Origin: Chelatococcus sp. YT9
GTDB taxonomy: Bacteria; Pseudomonadota; Alphaproteobacteria; Rhizobiales; Beijerinckiaceae
Length of the DNA stretch: 64,000 nt
Reading direction: 5' to 3'
Assembly (NCBI RefSeq): GCF_018398315.1
Contig: NZ_JAHBRW010000001.1
Location: 2,166,001 to 2,230,000, forward strand
The notes under the pieces were generated by a model, which was given only the letters and a program-made list of their open reading frames with translations, was not told where the DNA came from and made no database searches. This document shows positions 42,383-50,495 of the stretch, piece by piece. Every line of letters starts with the position of its first letter. Positions within the stretch are counted from its first letter, which is position 1. The position numbers and the translations under genes are program-made.

Positions 42383-43165
42383 ATGCAGCTCCCGCCGAAT
42401 GAAACGATGAAAGATGTTTTCGGGCTAGCCGAGCATCATGCGCTGATTACGGGTGGAAGCAGCGGTCTCGGTCTCGATATTGCACGTTGTTTCCTCGCAG
42501 CAGGTGCGCGCGTGACGATTACTGGAACAGAGGTAGAGAAACTCGACCGCGCTGTCGAAGAGTTAGGTGAAGGTGCGGCTGGCTTCGTCTGGGATGTCAC
42601 CAAGCTCGATGTGGCGAACGATTTCGCGGAAATGGTGCAGGACAAGCGCGGCGCTGTTTCAATCTTGGTCAACAACGCTGGGCGAACAGTTAAGCAACCG
42701 CTCGACGCGATGACGCCAGAAGACTTCCAAGCTGTTCTCAATATCCATGTATCGGGCGCATTTTCGTGTTCGCAGGCATTCGTCAAGCAGATCGAATCCT
42801 GCGGCAACGGTTCGATTCTATTCACAGCGTCCATGAGTTCATTTCTCGGCATCCCGAATGTGATCGGCTATTCTGCCGCAAAGGCCGCGCATGTGGGTAT
42901 GGTACGCGCACTCGCCACCGAGCTTGCCCCGCGCGGGGTGCGTGTCAACGGCGTCGCCCCCGGATGGATTGATACGCCGCTGTTTCGCAAGGCGACGGCG
43001 AGCGATCCGGCGCGGCGGGCCAAGATCGATGGGCGTATTCCCATGAAGAGGCTTGGAAGCGGTGCGGACATCGGCTGGGCGATGACCTACCTCGCATCAC
43101 GCGCGGCGAGCTATGTGACCGGGCATATTCTGGTGGTCGACGGCGGCGCGCTGCACGGCTTCTGA
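42383..43165 (+). CDS. Short-chain dehydrogenase/reductase
   Basis: 260 residues. Classical SDR: TGGSSGLGLDIA cofactor motif, NNAG, catalytic Ser in TASMSSFLG, YSAAK with Tyr and Lys, and GWIDTPLF. Ends with the typical VDGGALHGF. A gluconate 5-dehydrogenase-like role would fit the sugar-acid cluster. It is the last gene of the 37.9-43.2 kb run. Confidence 0.92.
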   Translation: MQLPPNETMKDVFGLAEHHALITGGSSGLGLDIARCFLAAGARVTITGTEVEKLDRAVEELGEGAAGFVWDVTKLDVANDFAEMVQDKRGAVSILVNNAGRTVKQPLDAMTPEDFQAVLNIHVSGAFSCSQAFVKQIESCGNGSILFTASMSSFLGIPNVIGYSAAKAAHVGMVRALATELAPRGVRVNGVAPGWIDTPLFRKATASDPARRAKIDGRIPMKRLGSGADIGWAMTYLASRAASYVTGHILVVDGGALHGF

Positions 43166-43288
43166 CGCGACGGTGCGGCAGTCCCCGTTCGCTCAGGGCT
43201 GGCTTCGGGGCGTCGGGCCTTTTTCCGGAGGGTGACGCGCCGTCGAGGGCGCTTCCCAAGGCTTGGCCGATGCTCTAACAATTGGTTC

Positions 43289-43999
43289 ATGAAAACGCAG
43301 CTTCTCTTTCGTGATGATGCCTATCTCCGCGAGACCACTGCGCGTGTGATTGCTGTCGACGATACCGGTGTACAGCTCGATCAGACCCTTTTCTACGTTC
43401 AGGGCGGCGGGCAGGCCGGTGATCGTGGCACGGTCACCCTCGCCGATGGTGTCAAGCTTCCAATCTTGAACGTCGTTTACGGCGCGGATCGCTCGGTTGT
43501 TCTCCATCAGATCGGGGAGGGCGCGCGCCGACCGGACATCGGGGAGAGCGTCTCTCTGGCGCTTGACTGGCCCGTTCGCTACGCGCGGATGCGGGCCCAC
43601 ACTGCGCTCCATCTTCTCTCGGTCATCCTCCCTTATCCGGTGACTGGTGGGTCCGTGGGCGATGGCGAAGGGCGGCTCGATTTTGATATTCCAGATGCCA
43701 TGCTCGACAAGGACGCTCTCAGCGCGGAACTCACGGCCATGGCGGCGCAAGACGCTGTTGTCAGCGAGCGCTGGATCACCGACGATGAGCTTCTCGCCAA
43801 TCCTTCGCTTGTCAAGACGATGTCGGTCAAGCCGCCGATGGGAGCGGGCCGCGTCCGGCTTGTCGAAATTGCCGGGCTCGATCTGCAGCCGTGTGGTGGG
43901 ACGCATGTGCGGCGCACCGGCGAGATCGGCACGGTGGCCGTGACGGGGATCGAGAAGAAGGGCAAGCAAAATCGCCGCGTCCGGATCACGCTTGCCTGA
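43289..43999 (+). CDS. Stand-alone alanyl-tRNA editing protein AlaX
   Basis: 236 residues from ATG 43289. HxxxH (His104, His108 in RAHTALHLL) and the CxxxH (Cys202, His206 in QPCGGTHV) of the AlaRS editing domain coordinate zinc and hydrolyse Ser- or Gly-charged tRNA-Ala. The N-terminal QLDQTLFYVQGGGQAGDRGT is the AlaX/AlaRS DxTxFYxxxGGQxxDxG signature. It is a freestanding trans-editing factor amid catabolic genes. It has no strong ribosome-binding site. Confidence 0.92.
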   Translation: MKTQLLFRDDAYLRETTARVIAVDDTGVQLDQTLFYVQGGGQAGDRGTVTLADGVKLPILNVVYGADRSVVLHQIGEGARRPDIGESVSLALDWPVRYARMRAHTALHLLSVILPYPVTGGSVGDGEGRLDFDIPDAMLDKDALSAELTAMAAQDAVVSERWITDDELLANPSLVKTMSVKPPMGAGRVRLVEIAGLDLQPCGGTHVRRTGEIGTVAVTGIEKKGKQNRRVRITLA

Positions 44000-44073
44000 C
44001 GAAGGGCCCGCAAGCCGTTATAAATAAAGGGGTCGAGTGACGGATCGGGAGGCAGTCTCGCCGCTTGAAAAAA

Positions 44074-44089
44074 ATAAATTATAATTTAT
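44074..44089. promoter_or_regulatory. 16-bp AT palindrome upstream of the third enolase-superfamily gene
   Basis: ATAAATTATAATTTAT is a perfect 16-bp palindrome beginning 38 bases before ATG 44112, in a GC-rich background. It may be the operator of the GntR regulator encoded at the end of the same unit or a promoter element. Confidence 0.45.
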
Positions 44090-44111
44090 AAGCTTCGTGG
44101 TGAGGTGGCCC

Positions 44112-45287
44112 ATGAAGCTTGTCGGCGTCAGTGTTTATCCCTTGGCTGCAACATTCGCGCGCCAATATGGCGGGCTTGCCAATGTGCCGCCTGAAATTCT
44201 AGCGCCTGCGAGCCATTTCCGCCGGATCCCGCGGACCGGCCAATATGCGACGCTCGTCAAAGTGACGGCTGACAACGGGCTGAGTGGCTGGGGGGAGAGC
44301 TTTGGCCTCCCTTACCCGCTGGCGGCGGCAAGTCTTATCCAGAACGTGGTCGCGCCTGTGGTTATCGGCCTGGATGTCGATGAGCCGGCCGCCATGCTGG
44401 CGGATCTGGCGACCTATTTTCGGGCTCTGGGGCATACCCGCGGCCCTGCTATCGAGGCCCTGGCGGCTGTCGATATCGCGTTGTGGGATCTGATCGCCAA
44501 GAATGCCGGCCAGCCGCTCGCAACACGTCTCGGCGGCTCGCCGGGGGCGGTTGAAACCTATGTCAGCCCCGTCGCGCTCTTGCCGACGCCAGACGCGTCC
44601 GCAGCCGCCGCGCAAGCCCTTATCGCCCAGGGTTACCACGCCGTGAAGCTGAAGATTGGCCGGGGCATCGCGGTGGACCTCGATCATATTTCGGCTGTGC
44701 GCGAGGCACTTGGCGAGCACCGGCTCATGCTCGATGCTAACTGTGCCTATGGCGTGAGTGACGCCATAGCCCTCGCGCGGGGACTGAAGAATCTCGATAT
44801 CGCCTGGCTGGAAGAACCGATTCCGCCGGACGATCCGGCTGCTCTCGCTGCCGTGCGGAGAGCCTCGCCGGTGCCAATTGCTGCGGGCGAAAACGAATTT
44901 ATTTTGCCGGCTTTTGAAGCTTTGGCGAAGGCTGGTGCTGTCGACATATTGCAGCCCAACATCACGCGTGCGGGTGGCGTCAGCGGCCTCGTAGCCATCG
45001 GCGAACTCTGCGCGCGTGAGGGGCTGAGGCTTGCGCCGCATGGCGTCGGCACGAGCGTCGGCGTGTCCGCGGCGCTGCATGTGTGCCGGGCCTTGCCAGC
45101 AGCTTGGTGTTATGAGGCGAACCGGCTGCCGAATGCCTTGCGGGACGAGCTGGCCTTGGCACCGCTATGCCTGGCGGACGGCAACCTTGTGGCCCGCGAT
45201 GGGCCGGGACATGGCGGCGATCCGGATGCTGATCTGCTGACAGCGTTCCTCCTGTCGGACGATAGAGGGGCGAGGGTGCTCGCATGA
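44112..45287 (+). CDS. Enolase-superfamily enzyme (mandelate racemase type)
   Basis: 391 residues from ATG 44112 (GAGGTGG upstream). Catalytic Lys179-x-Lys181 (VKLKIG), metal ligands Asp208 (MLDANCAYG), Glu234/235 (WLEEP) and Glu260 (AAGENEF), and His310 (LAPHGVG). The usual Asp of the His-Asp dyad is replaced by Asn283 (QPNITRAGG), which occurs in some dehydratase subgroups and could change the mechanism. It overlaps the following GntR gene by four bases. Confidence 0.88.
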   Translation: MKLVGVSVYPLAATFARQYGGLANVPPEILAPASHFRRIPRTGQYATLVKVTADNGLSGWGESFGLPYPLAAASLIQNVVAPVVIGLDVDEPAAMLADLATYFRALGHTRGPAIEALAAVDIALWDLIAKNAGQPLATRLGGSPGAVETYVSPVALLPTPDASAAAAQALIAQGYHAVKLKIGRGIAVDLDHISAVREALGEHRLMLDANCAYGVSDAIALARGLKNLDIAWLEEPIPPDDPAALAAVRRASPVPIAAGENEFILPAFEALAKAGAVDILQPNITRAGGVSGLVAIGELCAREGLRLAPHGVGTSVGVSAALHVCRALPAAWCYEANRLPNALRDELALAPLCLADGNLVARDGPGHGGDPDADLLTAFLLSDDRGARVLA

Positions 45288-46018
45288 CCTCCGCTCTGCC
45301 AGACCCAGCAGAACTCGGCGAACTCGTCGGCAAGCCCGGCGAGACTTTGCAGGAGACACTTCATCGCACGCTTCTCGAAATGATCCTGTTCGGATATTTC
45401 GAGCGCGGCGCACGACTCTATCCGCAAGAGCTATCGCTGAAATTCGGCGTCAGCCTGACGCCGGTGCGCGAAGCGCTGATGCGCTTGGCGACCGAAGGCT
45501 ATATCGAGGCGATCCCGCGGCGTGGCTTTCATATCAGAACCCCGACGCCCAAGCAGGTCGCCGATTTATGGCAGGTGCGTTTCGGCCTCGAAGTCATGGC
45601 GGGTGAGCTGGCTATTGGGCGTCTCAAAGCCGGTGACATCACCCTGAAAAGTCTCGGACCCCTGGAAAGCATCCAGGGCAAGCTGGAAGCGGCGCCGAAG
45701 CGCATGTCGCATCGGCTGCATGTGGATCTGAACGGGCGCTTCCACCATTGTCTCGTCGAATTGAGCGGTAACGATCTGCTCGTCTCGCTTTATCGCTCGA
45801 TCCAGATGCAGTTGCTCGGTGCGTGGATCCAGCGCGGCCTTAATTCCTGGCGCGATCGCCTTGAAAGCGAAGGTGTCGAGCATCACGCCATTATCGCTGC
45901 CCTGCGCGCGCAGGATGTGGAGCAGTATCGCGCGGCGACGCGCAAACACATCGACAGATCATTGCAGGGCGCCCTCAAAGACCTGTCGGCGCAAAGCCCT
46001 GGCAGGGAAGCCGAATAG
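45284..46018 (+). CDS. GntR-family regulator (FCD type)
   Basis: 244 residues. Winged-helix part LHRTLLEMILFGYFERGARL and LSLKFGVSLTPVREALMRLA, FCD-type C-terminal domain with HVDLNGRFHHCLVELSGNDL and a HHAIIAALRAQD motif. It overlaps the enolase-superfamily gene and precedes the carbohydrate ABC genes, so it probably controls this catabolic and transport unit. Confidence 0.9.
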   Translation: MTSALPDPAELGELVGKPGETLQETLHRTLLEMILFGYFERGARLYPQELSLKFGVSLTPVREALMRLATEGYIEAIPRRGFHIRTPTPKQVADLWQVRFGLEVMAGELAIGRLKAGDITLKSLGPLESIQGKLEAAPKRMSHRLHVDLNGRFHHCLVELSGNDLLVSLYRSIQMQLLGAWIQRGLNSWRDRLESEGVEHHAIIAALRAQDVEQYRAATRKHIDRSLQGALKDLSAQSPGREAE

Positions 46019-46055
46019 GCTACGGCAAAAAAATGAAGGAAAGGGGAGGAAGACG

Positions 46056-47372
46056 ATGATGAAGACGATGGGGTCAAAAAGGCTGCGTCTGATCGGAGGG
46101 GCGAGCCTGCTCGCGTTGGCCACCGCGCTGCCGGCGACGGGAGCGATGGCGGAGACGATCCGGATGTGGACCTTCCTCAATCCGGCCGGGAATGCGCCGC
46201 GGGAGAAAGCCCTGGCCGAGATCATCGCCAAGTTCGAGGCGGCCAATCCCGGCGCCAAGATCGCGGTCGAGCCTCAGGTCTGGGACCAGATGACGCCGAA
46301 ATTCCTCGCAGCAAGCAGGGGCGGAAATGCGCCCGACGTCATTTGGGTGATCACGGACCTGCTCGGAGATGCCATCAAGTCAGGCGCTATGGCGGATCTG
46401 CGGAAGCTCTTCATAGACGGATGGACAAAGGAGCAGGTTGCCGATCATGCCGGCGCCTATTGGGATCAATGCGCTATCAACGGCAAGCAATACTGCCTTT
46501 TTACGTCGCGCAACTACATATCGGTAATCTACCGCACAGATCTTCTGAAAGAGGCGGGTATTGACCCGGCGACCTTGACCACTTGGGATAAATTCACCGA
46601 AGCGGCGAAGAAGCTCACGATCAAGGACGCTGCCGGCACGGTGACCCGTTGGGGGTTCGGTCAAGGCTTCAGCGAGGCGCAGGCCGATCCCCAGATGATG
46701 ATCCCGGCGACGCTCGCTGAGCAGGGCACTCTCTTCGAGGAAAATGGCAAGGCGCGTTTCGCGACGCCCGCCGGCGTAGCGGCGCTTGCGCTCCAGACTG
46801 ACATGATCACCAAGCACGGGGTGACGCCGAAGCAGGCGGCGACATGGACGCCGGACGACCTGATCGAGCAATTCTCGGCCGGACGCCTCGCGATGTACAC
46901 GGGCGCGAGCGTGCGCGTCTCCAGCGTCCAGGCGAAGATCGGCGCGGACAAGGTCGGGCAGATGCTGTGGCCTGGCAATGGAAAGAAGCCGCATTCTCCC
47001 GCTGTCATGGCAGGTTGGGCGGTCGGCGTTTGGTCCGGCTCCAAGAATCAGGAACTCGCCGGCCGCTTTCTCGAATATATGACCGGCCCGGAGGGCGATT
47101 CCATCTGGGTCACCGTTGGTGGACAGGCACCGACGCTGGGAACAACCATCAAGTCTCTCGGGTCTTACTTCGATAAACCAGGCAATAGCTATATGACCGT
47201 CACCACTGAAGGTGCCCGGAATTTCGGATGGCTCGCCCCCATCGACTTTGGCGTCGGCGGTTACCGGCAGGCCCTGAACAAGGCGGCGCAGAACGTCGTG
47301 GTGAACGGGGCGGATCCGAAGACGGCGCTTGAGGAAGCGGAAAAGGAATTCAATCGCCGCAACAACCGGTAA
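46056..47372 (+). CDS. Carbohydrate ABC transporter solute-binding protein, family 1
   Basis: 438 residues from ATG 46056 with a strong GGGGAGGAAG. Signal peptide 1-31 (ending ATGAMA), then IRMWTFLNPAGNAPREKALA, FLAASRGGNAPDVIWVITDL and the family-1 core with many aromatic residues (WGFGQGFSEAQADP). It captures a sugar or sugar derivative in the periplasm. Two permeases follow. Confidence 0.92.
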   Translation: MMKTMGSKRLRLIGGASLLALATALPATGAMAETIRMWTFLNPAGNAPREKALAEIIAKFEAANPGAKIAVEPQVWDQMTPKFLAASRGGNAPDVIWVITDLLGDAIKSGAMADLRKLFIDGWTKEQVADHAGAYWDQCAINGKQYCLFTSRNYISVIYRTDLLKEAGIDPATLTTWDKFTEAAKKLTIKDAAGTVTRWGFGQGFSEAQADPQMMIPATLAEQGTLFEENGKARFATPAGVAALALQTDMITKHGVTPKQAATWTPDDLIEQFSAGRLAMYTGASVRVSSVQAKIGADKVGQMLWPGNGKKPHSPAVMAGWAVGVWSGSKNQELAGRFLEYMTGPEGDSIWVTVGGQAPTLGTTIKSLGSYFDKPGNSYMTVTTEGARNFGWLAPIDFGVGGYRQALNKAAQNVVVNGADPKTALEEAEKEFNRRNNR

Positions 47373-47382
47373 TGCGCGATGG

Positions 47383-47408
47383 GGGGCATACGGCGTTGCG
47401 TATGCCCC
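47383..47408 (+). terminator. Intercistronic stem-loop after the family-1 binding protein gene
   Basis: GGGGCATACG-GCGTTG-CGTATGCCCC, a perfect 10-bp stem 10 bases after the stop and 139 bases before the first permease. Such hairpins protect the binding-protein transcript and lower expression of the permeases. Confidence 0.5.
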
Positions 47409-47546
47409 GCCGAGCGTGCGGTGGCGCCTCGGTGGAGTGGCTGACATTCCGGCCTGCTCGACGTTTCGTAGATCCGGATATCAGGCGCGCCTGCCGCATC
47501 ATGGAATTGCTGCAGATGTCGTTGCGAACCAAGGCATGATACTCAC

Positions 47547-48404
47547 ATGAGATCGAGCGCAACTGCGTATATTTATATAGCGCCAGCCTTTGCGCTACTT
47601 CTCTTCGTTTTGTTCTCTCCCGTGCTTTACGGATTCTGGTTCACACTGTTTCGTATCGAGTATGGGGCCCCGACGGATTTCGTAGGCTTGGGCAACTACG
47701 TCAGGCTCATGGAGGACCCCTCTCTGCTCCCGACGCTGGGTCGCAGCGGCGTCTTCACGGCAGCCTGTGTCGTGTTCACGATCATGATCGCCATGGCGCT
47801 CGCGATCTGGATCAACCGTTTGCCGGCGCGCACGGCCTTCATGGTGCAGATGGTCGTCATCGTGCCGTGGATCATCTCGGCGGTGGTCGCCACGCTTCTC
47901 TTCCGGTGGGTCTTCGTCAACGACATCGGTGTCGCAAGTTATGTCGTCCAGCTCCTCGGGTTCGATGCGATGCAGCCGCTGAACAACCCAACCGGGGCGA
48001 TGGTGCTGCTTGTCGCAGTGTCAGTCTGGAAACGTATCGGCTACGCGGTTCTCGTGCTCCTGGCTGGTCTCAAGAGCATACCGGACGACTATGATGAGGC
48101 CGCGCGTATCGACGGTGCCAATAACTGGCAGATATTCCGCATGATTACGCTGCCGTTGTTGAAGACGCCTTTGTTGTTGATCGCCATCGTCCTAACTCTG
48201 TCGACCTTCAATACCGTCGAGACACCCTTGGTAATGACCGGTGGTGGTCCCGGCGACGCGACGCGCATCCTCGCCATGGATGTCTACGAGCGCGCCTTCA
48301 CGAACTACGATCTCGGCTCGGCCACCGCGCTCGCCATCGTCATGTTCGCGGGCAACATCCTCCTCGTGATGTCCTATGTGCGGCTCGCCCGCTGGCAAGC
48401 GTGA
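47547..48404 (+). CDS. Carbohydrate ABC permease (MalF/UgpA type)
   Basis: 285 residues, six helices. Starts with the MalF-like YIYIAPAFALLLFVLFSPVL, and the EAA loop DDYDEAARIDGANNWQIFRM lies before LPLLKTPLLLIAIVLTLS. Works as a heterodimer with the next gene product, whose start lies within 12 bases. Confidence 0.92.
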   Translation: MRSSATAYIYIAPAFALLLFVLFSPVLYGFWFTLFRIEYGAPTDFVGLGNYVRLMEDPSLLPTLGRSGVFTAACVVFTIMIAMALAIWINRLPARTAFMVQMVVIVPWIISAVVATLLFRWVFVNDIGVASYVVQLLGFDAMQPLNNPTGAMVLLVAVSVWKRIGYAVLVLLAGLKSIPDDYDEAARIDGANNWQIFRMITLPLLKTPLLLIAIVLTLSTFNTVETPLVMTGGGPGDATRILAMDVYERAFTNYDLGSATALAIVMFAGNILLVMSYVRLARWQA

Positions 48405-48412
48405 GGACCGCC

Positions 48413-49291
48413 ATGACCTCGGCAACATTGTCATCAGCTGTCGCCGCCGCGCCGGTCCGTCGTTTCGTGCCGAGCCTCGGCTGGCTATGGAGCGGGCTCT
48501 TTGGCTGTCTCGTCATCCTCAATATCGCGCCGCTGATCTGGGGCATCATCACCTCCTTCAAGGGGCAGGCGGATCTGTTTCGCTTTCCGCCGACATTCGT
48601 CAGCTTCACGCCAACGATCGAGAACTATGAACGCGTGTTCCTGAGCGGCTTCGGCGGCAACCTGGGCATCAGCCTCGTCAATGCGCTGGTCGCGGTGGTC
48701 TTCGCCCTCGTGCTAGCCCTTCCTGCCGCCTATGCTTTTGACCGCTTCAACTTCCCCCTGCGTCGGGTGCTTTTTCTGGCGGTGGTCGCAAGCATACCGC
48801 TGTCTATTGGTGCCGCGGCCCTGCTTATTCCCAACTATGTTTATTTTGCATCGCTAGGGCTCACGAATACGCCGATCGTCTTGCCGATGCTCTACGCGGC
48901 TCACCAGTTGCCCATGGCGATCTGGGTGATCAAGGGCACGATCGAAGGCATCCCGCGCGAGCTCGACGAGGCGGCCACGGCGGACGGCTGCACGACCTTC
49001 CAGATCCTGCGCTACGTGATCCTGCCGCTGGTGCGCCCGGCCTTGGGCGCTGCCGCCATCCTCGTCTTCGTGGGGTCGTGGAACGAATTCGTGGCGAGCT
49101 CGGTGATGGTGGATTCGCCCTCGCTGCGCACCGTGCAGCCCGCGATCTACAGCTTCATCGGGTTCTTCGGCCGGGAGTGGGGGCCGCTCACGGCCTCGGC
49201 CACCCTCGCCATCCTGCCCATCCTCATCATCTTCGCCCTGTTCGGCCGGCTCATGGTGTCCGGCCTCACCAAGGGCTCCGTCAAGGGATAA
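48413..49291 (+). CDS. Carbohydrate ABC permease (MalG/UgpE type)
   Basis: 292 residues from ATG 48413 with GAGGA upstream (a GTG at 48401 is possible). Motifs: PLIWGIITSFKGQADLFRFP, NALVAVVFALVLALPAAYAF, EAA loop RELDEAATADGCTTFQILRY and VGSWNEFVASSVMV. No ATP-binding subunit gene follows; the next gene is an SDR. The ATPase must come from elsewhere in the genome, as with shared MsmK/UgpC-type proteins. Confidence 0.92.
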   Translation: MTSATLSSAVAAAPVRRFVPSLGWLWSGLFGCLVILNIAPLIWGIITSFKGQADLFRFPPTFVSFTPTIENYERVFLSGFGGNLGISLVNALVAVVFALVLALPAAYAFDRFNFPLRRVLFLAVVASIPLSIGAAALLIPNYVYFASLGLTNTPIVLPMLYAAHQLPMAIWVIKGTIEGIPRELDEAATADGCTTFQILRYVILPLVRPALGAAAILVFVGSWNEFVASSVMVDSPSLRTVQPAIYSFIGFFGREWGPLTASATLAILPILIIFALFGRLMVSGLTKGSVKG

Positions 49292-49296
49292 GCGAT

Positions 49297-50046
49297 ATGA
49301 CATTGTCTCGTCTCGATGGCCGCGTGGCCGTCGTAACCGGCGCTGGGCGCGGCATCGGCCGGGCCGTGGCCGAGGCACTCTACGCGCGGGGCGCGCGGGT
49401 CGCCATCGCCGATATCGACGGTGACACGGCGCGCCTGACGGCGGATGCGCTGGGAGAGGGCGCGCTCGCGGTCGTTGGTGATGCCGGTCGAGGGGAGGAT
49501 GTGGCGCGAATGGTGTCCGAGGTCGAGCGCGGCCTCGGCGGCATCGACATCCTCGTCAACAATGCCGGTCAGGACAATGCGCTCTCCATCCTCGACATCG
49601 ACGAGGCGGAGTGGGACCGGCTGATGACAACCAATCTGAAGAGCGTCTTCCTTTGCACCAAGGCGGTGCTGCCCGGGATGATCGCCAAGGGTCGCGGGCG
49701 CGTCATCAGCATGTCGTCGCTGGTCGGCCGGCAAGGAGCGATCAACGGCGGCATCCACTATGCCACCACTAAGGCGGGCATCCTGGGCTTCACCCGCACG
49801 CTCGCCCGGCAGATGGCGAAGCACGGCATCACCGCCAATGCGGTGGCGCCGGGGCTGATCGATACCGATCTCATCCGCGAGAACGTCACACCGGAAACGC
49901 GGGAGCGGCTGCAACAGGCCATTCCGCTAGCACGGCTCGGCGCCACTGCCGATGTGGGGAGCGCCGTCGCCTTCCTGGCCTCGGACGAGGCGGCCTATAT
50001 CACGGGCGCGACGCTCGATGTGAACGGCGGCTTCTGGATCGGCTGA
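49297..50046 (+). CDS. Short-chain dehydrogenase/reductase
   Basis: 249 residues from ATG 49297. TGAGRGIGRAV cofactor motif, DIDGDT after the second strand (NAD preference), NNAG, Ser in SMSSLVG, YATTK and PGLIDTDLI. It is the first gene of an SDR-GlcG-GMC run placed right behind the sugar transporter, so it likely oxidises the imported substrate or a derivative. Confidence 0.92.
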   Translation: MTLSRLDGRVAVVTGAGRGIGRAVAEALYARGARVAIADIDGDTARLTADALGEGALAVVGDAGRGEDVARMVSEVERGLGGIDILVNNAGQDNALSILDIDEAEWDRLMTTNLKSVFLCTKAVLPGMIAKGRGRVISMSSLVGRQGAINGGIHYATTKAGILGFTRTLARQMAKHGITANAVAPGLIDTDLIRENVTPETRERLQQAIPLARLGATADVGSAVAFLASDEAAYITGATLDVNGGFWIG

Positions 50047-50057
50047 GGGGGTACATC

Positions 50058-50495
50058 ATGCAGGTCATCACGCGCATCGGCCTGAGCGAAGCCAATCACG
50101 TCCTCGACGCTGCGCAGCGCCGGGCGGAGGCGATCGGGGTGCCGCAAAACATCGTAGTGGTCGATGAAAGCGGCCATCTCGTCGCCGCGCGGCGCATGGA
50201 CGGCGCCAAGTTCATCGCCGTGGACATCGCGATCAACAAGGCGTTGACGGCGGCCGGTAGCCGCAAGGCGACGCGCGATCTCGCGCCGGCCGTGGTGCCA
50301 GGGCAGGCGGCCTTCGGCATCCATGCCCAGGCGGGTGGCCGCTTCACGACGCTCGCCGGCGGCATTCCCCTGGTCGTGGAGGGCGTGGTCGTTGGCGCGG
50401 TCGGGGTCAGCTCCGGCTCGACAGACGAGGATCAGGAGGTGGCGGAGGCTGGCGCGCGCGCCTTCGCGGAGCGGTTCGCGAACCATGCCGGCTGA
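50058..50495 (+). CDS. GlcG/HbpS-like heme-binding family protein (DUF336)
   Basis: 145 residues. Family pattern: LDAAQRRAEAIGVPQNIVVV, DESGHLVAARRMDGAKFIAV, then AGGRFTTLAGGIPLVVEGVV and GAVGVSSGSTDEDQEVAEAG. Proteins of this family bind heme or related ligands and often stand beside oxidoreductases. It overlaps the GMC oxidoreductase start by 11 bases, suggesting a paired function. Confidence 0.9.
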   Translation: MQVITRIGLSEANHVLDAAQRRAEAIGVPQNIVVVDESGHLVAARRMDGAKFIAVDIAINKALTAAGSRKATRDLAPAVVPGQAAFGIHAQAGGRFTTLAGGIPLVVEGVVVGAVGVSSGSTDEDQEVAEAGARAFAERFANHAG

